A DNA stretch of 18,163 bases from CANNBR01 sp964592275 (GTDB taxonomy: Bacteria; Babelota; Babeliae; Babelales; CAIQNR01). Location: positions 1 to 18,163 of the forward strand of contig CAZQDJ010000022.1 in the NCBI GenBank assembly GCA_964592275.1, written 5' to 3'. A model generated the notes under the pieces. It ran no database searches. It saw only the letters and a program-made list of their open reading frames with translations, and had not been told where the DNA came from. The translations under genes were made by a program, and so were the position numbers. Below are positions 6,615-13,652 of this stretch, piece after piece; positions within the stretch are counted from its first letter, which is position 1, and the number at the start of each line of letters is the position of its first letter.

Positions 6615-7694
6615 ATGAAATTTCTAAAAAACTTTACCCTCATCAGCTTGTTGCTCGTAGCAAGCGTTCCAACAGAAACAAAGCCTTTTTCCTTTTCCTA
6701 TTCGCTTAACTCTTATGGAGTCGCTGCTGTTATTGCTGTGCCACTGACTCTCGTCCTTATTCCTTATATTTTTTTCACTCGACATGCTGCAGCAGAAAAC
6801 TTTGTAGAAAAACAGGAAGACATAGAATTTTATTCTATCACCGTAAAAACGAGACAACCGAATACCAAAATACTCATAGAACAATCCTTTACTGAGCCTG
6901 ACTACAAAACAGTTATCAACAAATCATTAGACTGGGCAAAAGCATACGCAACCCCAAGCATTACAACTATTTTTATCCCAAGTCTTAAACTCATAGCTGA
7001 TGAAAAAACATACACATTCTCTCCAATAAAAAAATGTAAGGTTCCTGGCTATTCAATGAAAAAATCTGCTCATTGGAAACCACTCAAACGAAAACTTACC
7101 GCACATTTTAAACTACCAACTACTTGCCGCAATACTATTCACGCAACTCGTATTAGGGAAGGTGTCATAAGCGGGTTTGCATGGGTTTTCGTATCTGCTT
7201 TAACCGGTATTCCATTCATTTCTACTGCTGCTCTTTCTATTCCTTTTCTTTGCTTGAGTTATCATTCATCTGCAAAAAACTTTGTCGAAGACGCAGAGGA
7301 TATCGAACTTTACGGTATCGTGGTGAAGGTACGCCAACAGTGCAAAACGGTACAAAAACAAAGCTTTACTGGCACCGATCCAAAAGTAGTCATCGTCCAA
7401 GCAATGGAATATGCGCAACAAAAACAAACTCCTGGTCACGGAATTTCATTTGAACCGAACATAAAACTTGTTGATTCCGAAAAAACCTATGCTTTGCGCA
7501 AAGTAGCACAACCAAGATTACCAAAAGATACAATAGGCCATGCTTTGTACTGGCACAAACTAGAATCAAAACTTGCCGATCGTCTCATCGTTCCAACAAA
7601 AACAGTACTAAGCGTTCCTTACCAGGGACGGCTTATGTATGTCGCAGCAGCAATCGGACTTTTTGTTCTCAGGCCATTTGGCATTTTGGTTTAA
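6615..7694 (+). CDS. Repeat-family membrane protein D (two repeat units)
   Basis: 359 residues, starting 9 nt after gene C. The layout matches B and C. The leader is at 1-20, then PTETKP and a hydrophobic segment (about 34-54). Unit 1 is at about 56-169 (RHAAAENFVEKQEDIEFYSITVK, EPDYKTVINKSL, FIPSLKLIADEKTY). A strong hydrophobic segment follows at 183-214, then unit 2 at about 216-328 (SSAKNFVEDAEDIELYGIVVK, FEPNIKLVDSEKTYALRK, LYWHKL). A C-terminal hydrophobic stretch (340-359) ends the protein. Cys141 and Cys171 are specific to unit 1 of this copy. It is the last gene of the tight A-D run; gene E follows after 90 nt with its own predicted promoter. Confidence 0.75.
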   Translation: MKFLKNFTLISLLLVASVPTETKPFSFSYSLNSYGVAAVIAVPLTLVLIPYIFFTRHAAAENFVEKQEDIEFYSITVKTRQPNTKILIEQSFTEPDYKTVINKSLDWAKAYATPSITTIFIPSLKLIADEKTYTFSPIKKCKVPGYSMKKSAHWKPLKRKLTAHFKLPTTCRNTIHATRIREGVISGFAWVFVSALTGIPFISTAALSIPFLCLSYHSSAKNFVEDAEDIELYGIVVKVRQQCKTVQKQSFTGTDPKVVIVQAMEYAQQKQTPGHGISFEPNIKLVDSEKTYALRKVAQPRLPKDTIGHALYWHKLESKLADRLIVPTKTVLSVPYQGRLMYVAAAIGLFVLRPFGILV

Positions 7695-7713
7695 GAAATA
7701 AAAAGAGCAAGAT

Positions 7714-7742
7714 TTTACAAAGCCTCAACATCGGATTATCCT
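7714..7742 (+). promoter_or_regulatory. Predicted promoter of gene E
   Basis: TTTACA (7714-7719) and TATCCT (7737-7742) are 17 nt apart. The box spacing and the TTTACAAA start match the promoter of gene A. The -10 box overlaps one arm (7737-7745) of a 9-bp inverted repeat whose other arm (7771-7779) holds the AAGGA ribosome site of gene E. That repeat could be an operator, or a hairpin in read-through transcripts. Confidence 0.45.
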
Positions 7743-7784
7743 TACTAGAGATACTAATCAGCATTTTAACGTAAGGATACCCTT

Positions 7785-8408
7785 ATGAAATCGCTACAAT
7801 CGCATATTAAACTTCTTGGACTTTTTGCACTCTTTGTTCCCTCAACAACTAGACCTAGAGCTTATTACGTCACTACTGAAACAAGACACTATGTTGAGCC
7901 TGAAATTTCTCCTGAAGCCTGGCTTATAACCCTCATTACCATTCCCTTTGTCTACTGGCTTTCTGAAAAATTAGCTCCAAAATATGTAGAAACTCAGGAT
8001 GATATTGAAACCTATTCTGTCACCGTAAAAATTAAACAACGCTCAAAAACAGTCGCCGCAGCAACATTTACCGCCTCTGATTACGATGATGTTATTGAAG
8101 ATGCAATTGCATTTGCACAAAAAGAACAAGGTGAAAATCAGTCATTGGTTTTTAAGCCAAGCATTACGACTTCAAGGAGAAATTCTTATTCCTTAGATGC
8201 GGTAAAAAAATCAGCTCTTTCTTCAAAACCAAATAGTTCCGATGCTTATTGGAAACAGATTGATCGAGATCTAACACGCATTTTCTTGGTACCACCAAAA
8301 GCAGCAGCTCCTCAGCATACGCATGTTACACATACGCATCATCATGTAAGAGAGGTGGAATATGTTGTGGTTCCTGAACCTCGCTATTCTGCTTTTTGGT
8401 TTTTTTAA
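7785..8408 (+). CDS. Repeat-family protein E (one repeat unit, His-rich tail)
   Basis: 207 residues, starting after TAAGGA at about 8 nt. The leader (about 1-20) ends in PSTTRP, echoing the TETRP/TETKP of B, C and D. Residues 45-59 (AWLITLITIPFVYWL) form a hydrophobic segment. The single repeat unit (about 65-170) shows KYVETQDDIETYSVTVKIK, TASDYDDVIEDAI, AQKEQ, FKPSI and YWKQI. The C-terminus is unlike the paralogues: a His/Thr-rich QHTHVTHTHHH stretch (177-187), then VREVEYVVVPEPRYSAFWFF. The His cluster suggests metal binding, but this is inference. The aromatic end with terminal Phe is unusual for an inner-membrane protein. It has a single unit and a separate promoter, so it is the most diverged member. 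Confidence 0.7.
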   Translation: MKSLQSHIKLLGLFALFVPSTTRPRAYYVTTETRHYVEPEISPEAWLITLITIPFVYWLSEKLAPKYVETQDDIETYSVTVKIKQRSKTVAAATFTASDYDDVIEDAIAFAQKEQGENQSLVFKPSITTSRRNSYSLDAVKKSALSSKPNSSDAYWKQIDRDLTRIFLVPPKAAAPQHTHVTHTHHHVREVEYVVVPEPRYSAFWFF

Positions 8409-8440
8409 AATACAGTAAAAAACTTTTTTTATTGTATTTT
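8407..8440. terminator. AT-rich bidirectional terminator after gene E
   Basis: A 14-bp stem (8407-8420 with 8427-8440, one G-U pair) surrounds a 6-nt loop, with A-runs on the left and T-runs on the right. It overlaps the stop codon of gene E. It is probably the terminator of the repeat-protein cluster. Confidence 0.6.
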
Positions 8441-8548
8441 AAATTGCATCTTTTGAACAAGACGTAAGCATCCGCTATGCGCGGTTCATTAAGGGTTAGT
8501 TCGCCCTCACCCTTAAAACCCAGGTGCCAGCAATTCCGCTGGACCCCT

Positions 8549-8694
8549 TGACGGATATGACCCGGAAGCGTTGCTCCCGCTTCCTTTTACGTCTGCCTGC
8601 TTCGCGGCAGACGCAGCTGATATCCTAATAAAGACTATTACCTTGTAATTAAAAATTGAAAAATACGTGTCATTGCGAGCTTGCGTGACAATCC
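8549..8694 (+). repeat. Structured intergenic repeat, copy 1 (inverted partner at 8898-9030)
   Basis: This 146-nt stretch aligns over its full length with the reverse complement of 8898-9030. Shared blocks are TGACGGAT-TGACCCGG at the outer end, CTTTTACG-CTGCC, CTTCGCGGCA, AGCTGA-ATCCT, and a 29-nt inner end (8666-8694) with 28 of 29 bases matching. It contains hairpins 8564-8584 (7-bp stem) and 8590-8613 (8-bp stem). The inner block with TCATTGCGAGC resembles palindromic intergenic repeats I know from many bacterial genomes, by recollection only. No transposase is present, so any mobility would be in trans. Confidence 0.7.
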
Positions 8695-8724
8695 ACCCGC
8701 CGTCGCCATCCAACTTCGTTAAAA

Positions 8725-8768
8725 CTACGTCGTGATCTTCGAGGCTAAGGCGTGGTGCCACGACGTAG
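8725..8768. other. Long-stem hairpin between the inverted repeat copies
   Basis: CTACGTCGTG (8725-8734) and CACGACGTAG (8759-8768) form a perfect 10-bp stem around 24 nt. It lies in the 203-nt spacer between the two inverted copies. No T-tract follows on either strand, so it is not an ordinary terminator. Confidence 0.5.
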
Positions 8769-8897
8769 CTTTATGCAAAGTCGGGCACAGTAATTTTCTT
8801 TTGAAAAATTACATGGCATGAACACCAAAAGCTTCTTTAAAAACACAAAAATCCTTTTATTTCAGGCATTGTTAATTTTTTGATGTAAGTCATGAAG

Positions 8898-9030
8898 GGA
8901 TTGCCACGCAAGCTCGCAATGACACGGTTTTTTATAAAAAAAGTACCTTATCAGGATGTCAGCTACGGGTGCCGCGAAGTCGGCAGGCGTAAAAGGCAGC
9001 AATGCTGCCGCTGCCGGGTCACATCCGTCA
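8898..9030 (-). repeat. Structured intergenic repeat, copy 2 (inverted)
   Basis: Reverse-complement partner of 8549-8694, 133 nt long. Its hairpin 8995-9000/9010-9015 sits at the position of hairpin 8564-8584 in copy 1. One stem pair differs by a compensatory change (A-T in copy 1, C-G in copy 2), and the flanking GC-rich hairpin is also kept in shortened form (8970-8985). This argues that structure, not just sequence, was maintained. Confidence 0.7.
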
Positions 9031-9168
9031 GCCATCAAACTGCAAGTTTGTGTGTGGATTGCAAAGGGGTGCACAAGCACCCGCTTTGCCGCTGCACGCG
9101 GAGTGCACAAAAAAATTAAGTTATTGTAAGAATAAAGGTTCTTGCGCCAAAGAAAACAAAACTTTTAC

Positions 9169-10446
9169 TTAAAAACTAAATGTTGCAGAAGCACCAATCA
9201 GAGAAACTTGATAGGAAGACTTTCCATTAAAAGGCATCTTTCCAAAGACAGAAATTTGCGGCCTAAAGCGATTATTCTCACTTTTTGGATTGGCAGAATC
9301 ATATTTGAGTTGTATAAAAAGGTCATGAGTCGTCCATTCATTCAAAATAGCAGCAGTATTTGCGGCCAATGTTGAATAATCATTCGATATCACAAAAACT
9401 TTATCATCGCCATGCTTAAAATGTTCATAAGCAAAACGAACAGAAAGCCCTTTACCGATGATCGGCTCAGCATACAAATTGAACATTTGAGTTAGCCCAT
9501 ATTCTTTACCTGCAAGAGTTTTTTCTAATGCAAGAAGATCAGTCTGTGTGGCATTCGTTTGAATACGGCGATTGCGCGTATGATTAAACATTTTCATAAA
9601 CGTTACATCAACACCTGCCCACAACATGTTCCTAAATCGCAAATCAAGCCCCGCTGCAAACGGCACCGTGTAGGCGCCATCATTACCAAATGCTAGTGAT
9701 ACAGCGACATCTTCGTTTCGTCTTACCCCGGTAGGAAACTGAACACCCAAGCGAACATTCACAATAGCTTCTTTGAGCCATTTTTTTTCTTGGAAAAAGT
9801 TTTGCCGCCATCCGATGTAGGTCGTAAAATCACCAACCCCCGATTTTTCCCAATCACCAATAGAAAGCCCGTTACCTAATATTGCAACATTCGCTGCAAA
9901 GTTATCGGTTAAATATTCATGTGTTAATGCATCATCAAGGGTCACATTCTGAGTCAGATCAGTCCATACCACATTCTTAACTTTTAACGATGCTATAGGC
10001 AAGGCCATACCTATCCATACCCCATTATCCCAGTTCCATCGCCCGATAAGATCACCTGAAAAAATAACCCGCAAATCACCGGTCACTTTAAAATGCCCGC
10101 GAACTCCATCATCACCATTAATATTAATAAGTTGACCCAACTGCGCCTGTTGTGATGTGGGAGCAAACCCTTTTAACATTGCAAGCGCATCTTGCGTAGG
10201 GAAAAGAATTTGAAGAGGATTCACTGTTTCTCCCGTAACGGTTCTTCCATGCGGATTTGAAGCACCAAAAGAAAGGAGTGGAGTAAATTGCCTTGTTTGA
10301 CCTTTCCAGTGGGTGGGGAAAAAATTAGGATCAAATGGACGGATAATATTAAACGGCGTTATGGCATAGCTTGGCAACACTGCACCAAGTAAACAAAGAC
10401 CAAACGCCACGTGTTTTTTTAACATGCTGATATCTTTCATCATCAT
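9169..10446 (-). CDS. Outer-membrane beta-barrel protein (425 aa)
   Basis: The family is not recognised by name, but the build is that of an outer-membrane barrel. A signal peptide ends PSYA at residue 28. Many alternating polar/hydrophobic aromatic strands follow (for example VWIGMALPIASL, WLKEAIVNVRLGVQF, LSVRFAYEHF, THDLFIQLKYD). The C-terminus SATFSF has the terminal Phe recognised by the BAM machinery. The ATG at 10446 overlaps the stop of the upstream gene (ATGA), implying translational coupling. The later Met8 (MLKKHVAFGLCLLG) would give a more standard leader, so the true start may be 10425. Its partner is the 978-aa secreted protein. The barrel may help export or anchor that protein, or act as a porin; this is inference. 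Confidence 0.7.
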   Translation of the reverse strand: MMMKDISMLKKHVAFGLCLLGAVLPSYAITPFNIIRPFDPNFFPTHWKGQTRQFTPLLSFGASNPHGRTVTGETVNPLQILFPTQDALAMLKGFAPTSQQAQLGQLININGDDGVRGHFKVTGDLRVIFSGDLIGRWNWDNGVWIGMALPIASLKVKNVVWTDLTQNVTLDDALTHEYLTDNFAANVAILGNGLSIGDWEKSGVGDFTTYIGWRQNFFQEKKWLKEAIVNVRLGVQFPTGVRRNEDVAVSLAFGNDGAYTVPFAAGLDLRFRNMLWAGVDVTFMKMFNHTRNRRIQTNATQTDLLALEKTLAGKEYGLTQMFNLYAEPIIGKGLSVRFAYEHFKHGDDKVFVISNDYSTLAANTAAILNEWTTHDLFIQLKYDSANPKSENNRFRPQISVFGKMPFNGKSSYQVSLIGASATFSF

Positions 10447-13379
10447 TCAAGGATCCTCATTCCATCGTTTGTGGGAAGCACTAATGCTCCACTACCGCTA
10501 TTTCTGAGAAGGTTACCAATCGTTACCGCTGTAGAAATACCTGCCTGAATCTGTACATTTGTTTTCGGCATAATAAAAACGCCGGTACGTAAATAGGAAG
10601 GTAATGCTTCAAATATCGGTTCTGCGCCATCAGGTGAAGATTCTGAAGCAGTAATCAGTGCTCCAAATGTTGGAGCATAGTTTCGGTACGCACCAAGTGC
10701 TGCAAAAGCACTCGTAGTCCCCTGCACAAAATAATCTGGTATCACCTGCACCGTTGTTGCCGTAACCTGGCCAGCCTCAGTAGTTCTTGAAACTGCAATA
10801 CGATACAACGAAGCAAGATCATAATTTACTGAACCTGCCAAAGCGTAGACCGTTCCACCAATAGGATTACCAGCAGGATCTCTTTTAGAAAAACCTTCTG
10901 ATAACCCATCAGGAGAAAGTGGCTGCAATCGAGTAACCGCTGTTTGCGATTCTGGCAACTCCACAAAAGTCCATGCCATTGCAGCAGGATTTGCTGCGGT
11001 CTCAACATTGGCGCCATTACCGGTACGCAAAAGCCCTTGGCTTGTTGCAAGTAATGCAATTTTTGCTGAGACAACTACATCAGAAAATTGCCCATATTTT
11101 TGTGGTAAAATAGCAGGAGTTGCAAGAGTGACTGGAGTAATCGTAGTACCTGCTAACTGCGTTACAGGAATCCTATCAAACGTATCATTGGTAAGGACGT
11201 ATAAATTAGCATCATCGGTCAATAATTTTCTTACATTTTTATACGAACCCATAATGGTGAACGCTGATGCAGGAAGATTGGCCAAATTTTTCAATCCATC
11301 AACAGCTACTGGCCAGCCTGGTTTAAGAACCGCAATACCACCAACGCCTCCAACAACAATGTAACCAAAATCGGCACCATCACTCACCACCATTGCACTC
11401 GTTACTGCACCAATAACATCAAGCGCTCCCCCAGTAATTGAAAGTATCAAGGCTCCTGCTCCCGGAGTAGTTATGGCACCGTTAGTTGAAACTTGCATAT
11501 CTGTACTAAAATCACCCACTGCTGGGGTAAACACTCCCGCAACATCGCTACCTGTTTGGGCAATGACCACTTGCTTGTACCCTGTAAAAATCATTGCTGA
11601 TAACCTATTTGGAAGTGCTCCAAAACCAGCCGTATTTTTCGGAAAATCAAAAGCCGCCTGAATCCCTCCCCTACTCCCACTAGAAAATTGACTATCGATA
11701 AGATCTACGAATCCCACCTGCGCATCAGTTGTTGTACCACCAAGAAGTCCATCTTTATTAGGAATCCCCCACGTAGTCGTCAACACCATGTCTATCGTGT
11801 TATCGGTAGCACCTTCCATAGTAAACAGTTTACCCACGCTTGGCTGAAACCCAATACCATAGATCGTGTTCCCTGCAACCGTTGGAGTTGCGACACGTTG
11901 CCATGGAGTCCACCCTTTAATAGCAGCATTACCATCAAACAATGCTTGTGAGGCAAAAACACCGGCAGCATCAGCGTCTCCATTGGTCGCTACAAATACC
12001 GTATCTTTATTAACTTGAATATCAATAATAGTACCAGGAGTAATCCCTCCACCAACAGTTACAGCTGCATCACTAAAAAGGGGCATATCAGCAAGGGTTG
12101 TTGCTGGAACCTGAAACCCTCTTCCATAGTACGGATTATACAAAGGAAATTGTGGATTAAAAAAAGTTTTTAGGTTTACACCAGGATTTACATTTTTACT
12201 TGCCAATGCACCATGCGTAGGATCAGTAGGCCATGTGGTATTAGCAGGGTCAACCGATTTATTTACCAAAGGCACCGCTGATACTGTTCTATTTGCAACT
12301 GTTGCTCCATTAGAACCAACAATGATTCCATACGTTAACCCTGTCGTTGTATACATCGAACAAAATTTTAAATAAGTACCAGTGACAACAACACCAACTG
12401 AAACTAAACCACCAACAGCTGTTGTTCCAATCCCAGCATACGCTGCTGCTGGAGCAAAATCAGTAAGAATGAATTTTGAAAGAAGTGTCGTATCATTTAC
12501 CCGAACAGGATTATAATAACCCATCACTATTCCACGTGCACCGCCACCAACTCCATTTGCCGTTACACTAAATGAACCATAGACACGCTGAGTAATAGGG
12601 TCGAAATATACATCAGGTGTTGTTGTTTGAATAGTTGCATCAGCACCAATTTTAACATACGGCTGAGCACCATTAAGTGGTACCGCTTTTGCAACTGGAT
12701 CATTCATAACCGCTGGTACTTGCCCAAGAAATGATCCACCTTGACCAATTACCGCAATCCCCGAACCAACCCCTCCAAATGCATTGCCATTAGGTTTTAC
12801 TGCCGCAAAAATAAGACTTGCAGATATTCGTGTTCCCCCTGCAACTTCATTAATAGAAGCCCCAGTTGCAGCCACCACTCCAGAAGTAACTGTTCCAGCA
12901 GCGTCTGCAATGTCAGTTATCGAAAAAATATCAAACGGATCTGCATAAGGCCTTGAAACATTCCAATAGATATTTTGAGGAGCACTCGCTGTCACCACAA
13001 AGGGAGTCTTTGTACCGTACGTACCACTATATAACCCAAGAAGAGAAATCTTTTGTCCCGAAACTGGGCTTGGCTGGTTGGCCGCTCCATTTAATCGAAC
13101 AGTTGTAGGAGCATAAGGGAAAACCGTCCCCACACCTTCTCGCGCTACAGAAATAGCATACTGAGCAAGGCTATCATTGTACCCGGTAGAAAGTGTTGAA
13201 TCATTACGCCCCACATAAAAAGAGCTACTTCTATCACTACTATCAGCTACATAAGCCAAGACATTATTTCCTGTAAACGTTGTTGCTGAAGTTGCTCCAT
13301 TAGCTTGCAAAGTAATAGTTGCATGTGCAGAAAAACTCATAAGCAATGTAAAAAACATCGCCGGCACCATCACTCTCAT
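10443..13379 (-). CDS. Large secreted beta-rich protein, propeller-like (978 aa)
   Basis: No named family is recognised. The start has an excellent ribosome site (AAGGAGG, 13384-13390). The signal peptide MRVMVPAMFFTLLMSFSAHA is cut after Ala20 (AHA). The rest is rich in Gly, Ala, Thr and Val, with one cysteine (340) and very few charged runs, typical of extracellular or surface beta proteins. Blade-like strands recur: VFVATNGD (461-468), GYIVVGGVGGIAVL (672-685), NLYVLTND (725-732), IALLATSQGLLRTG (774-787) and GTVYALAGS (842-850). They suggest one or two beta-propellers in the C-terminal half. GWTPWQRV (489-496) is a distinctive motif. It is the first gene of an operon with the beta-barrel gene, which starts inside its stop codon. 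Release, surface display or ligand binding are all possible. Confidence 0.7.
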   Translation of the reverse strand: MRVMVPAMFFTLLMSFSAHATITLQANGATSATTFTGNNVLAYVADSSDRSSSFYVGRNDSTLSTGYNDSLAQYAISVAREGVGTVFPYAPTTVRLNGAANQPSPVSGQKISLLGLYSGTYGTKTPFVVTASAPQNIYWNVSRPYADPFDIFSITDIADAAGTVTSGVVAATGASINEVAGGTRISASLIFAAVKPNGNAFGGVGSGIAVIGQGGSFLGQVPAVMNDPVAKAVPLNGAQPYVKIGADATIQTTTPDVYFDPITQRVYGSFSVTANGVGGGARGIVMGYYNPVRVNDTTLLSKFILTDFAPAAAYAGIGTTAVGGLVSVGVVVTGTYLKFCSMYTTTGLTYGIIVGSNGATVANRTVSAVPLVNKSVDPANTTWPTDPTHGALASKNVNPGVNLKTFFNPQFPLYNPYYGRGFQVPATTLADMPLFSDAAVTVGGGITPGTIIDIQVNKDTVFVATNGDADAAGVFASQALFDGNAAIKGWTPWQRVATPTVAGNTIYGIGFQPSVGKLFTMEGATDNTIDMVLTTTWGIPNKDGLLGGTTTDAQVGFVDLIDSQFSSGSRGGIQAAFDFPKNTAGFGALPNRLSAMIFTGYKQVVIAQTGSDVAGVFTPAVGDFSTDMQVSTNGAITTPGAGALILSITGGALDVIGAVTSAMVVSDGADFGYIVVGGVGGIAVLKPGWPVAVDGLKNLANLPASAFTIMGSYKNVRKLLTDDANLYVLTNDTFDRIPVTQLAGTTITPVTLATPAILPQKYGQFSDVVVSAKIALLATSQGLLRTGNGANVETAANPAAMAWTFVELPESQTAVTRLQPLSPDGLSEGFSKRDPAGNPIGGTVYALAGSVNYDLASLYRIAVSRTTEAGQVTATTVQVIPDYFVQGTTSAFAALGAYRNYAPTFGALITASESSPDGAEPIFEALPSYLRTGVFIMPKTNVQIQAGISTAVTIGNLLRNSGSGALVLPTNDGMRILE

Positions 13380-13413
13380 GTGCCCTCCTTATTCTTTAGA
13401 AAAAATAACTTTT

Positions 13414-13447
13414 TTACCTAAATTTATACTTTAGGTAAGCAATTATA
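13414..13447 (-). promoter_or_regulatory. -10 box and operator-like inverted repeat ahead of the secreted-protein/barrel operon
   Basis: On the minus strand TATAAT (13442-13447) lies 62 nt upstream of the 978-aa gene's ATG, with no clear -35 box. A perfect 9-bp inverted repeat, TTACCTAAA (13414-13422) and TTTAGGTAA (13430-13438) with a 7-nt spacer, starts 3 nt downstream and covers the predicted start point. No T-tract follows on either strand, so a repressor site or a 5' UTR hairpin is more likely than a terminator. Confidence 0.5.
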
Positions 13448-13591
13448 AGCTAAATTTTAAAAACTACCACCTGTCTCCACCTATGGCTTCGTCAGGCTAA
13501 AGCACCTTCCTTTAGAATCGATTAACAGGCCTGTTGAGCAATGCCATTACTCAAAATCAACTGGAAAAACCTTCTACATCAGCACTTTCTA

Positions 13592-13620
13592 TTCACAACA
13601 AAACCGATCCATGCTATAGA
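13592..13620 (+). promoter_or_regulatory. Promoter of the comM/yifB gene
   Basis: TTCACA (13592-13597) and TATAGA (13615-13620) are 17 nt apart and 32 nt upstream of the ATG. A 12-bp palindrome AACAGGCCTGTT (13524-13535) lies further upstream in the same divergent intergenic region. Confidence 0.45.
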
Positions 13621-13652
13621 TAGTACTATCACCGTGCTACCTAGGGGGATAC

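Larger units (their letters stand above)
8441..9168. other. Hairpin-rich non-coding region, 728 nt
   Basis: No credible gene lies here; the open frames in it run through repeats and share no homologous start or ribosome site. The DNA is visibly richer in G+C than the genes on both sides and is dense in inverted repeats: 8489-8496/8509-8516, 8527-8531/8538-8542, 8564-8584, 8590-8613, 8725-8768, 8995-9015 and 9061-9089. The last is a 12-bp stem with one bulged base and an ACAA loop. The main feature is a ~140-bp element present in two inverted copies, listed separately. Confidence 0.6.

Noticed and set aside
7181..7453. 90-codon frame inside gene D
   Set aside because: Shadow of gene D's second hydrophobic segment and repeat unit; no ribosome site.
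8549..9030. CRISPR array or insertion sequence
   Set aside because: There are only two copies, inverted, with no regular spacing, no cas genes and no transposase.
8513..9119. Open frames of 75-82 codons on both strands within the hairpin-rich region
   Set aside because: They run through the inverted repeats and their compositions follow the palindromes. No ribosome site or family motif supports them.
10826..12956. Several 60-118-codon frames overlapping the 978-aa secreted-protein gene, most on the plus strand
   Set aside because: They lie fully inside a long gene with a clear signal peptide and a strong ribosome site, and show no protein-like features of their own.
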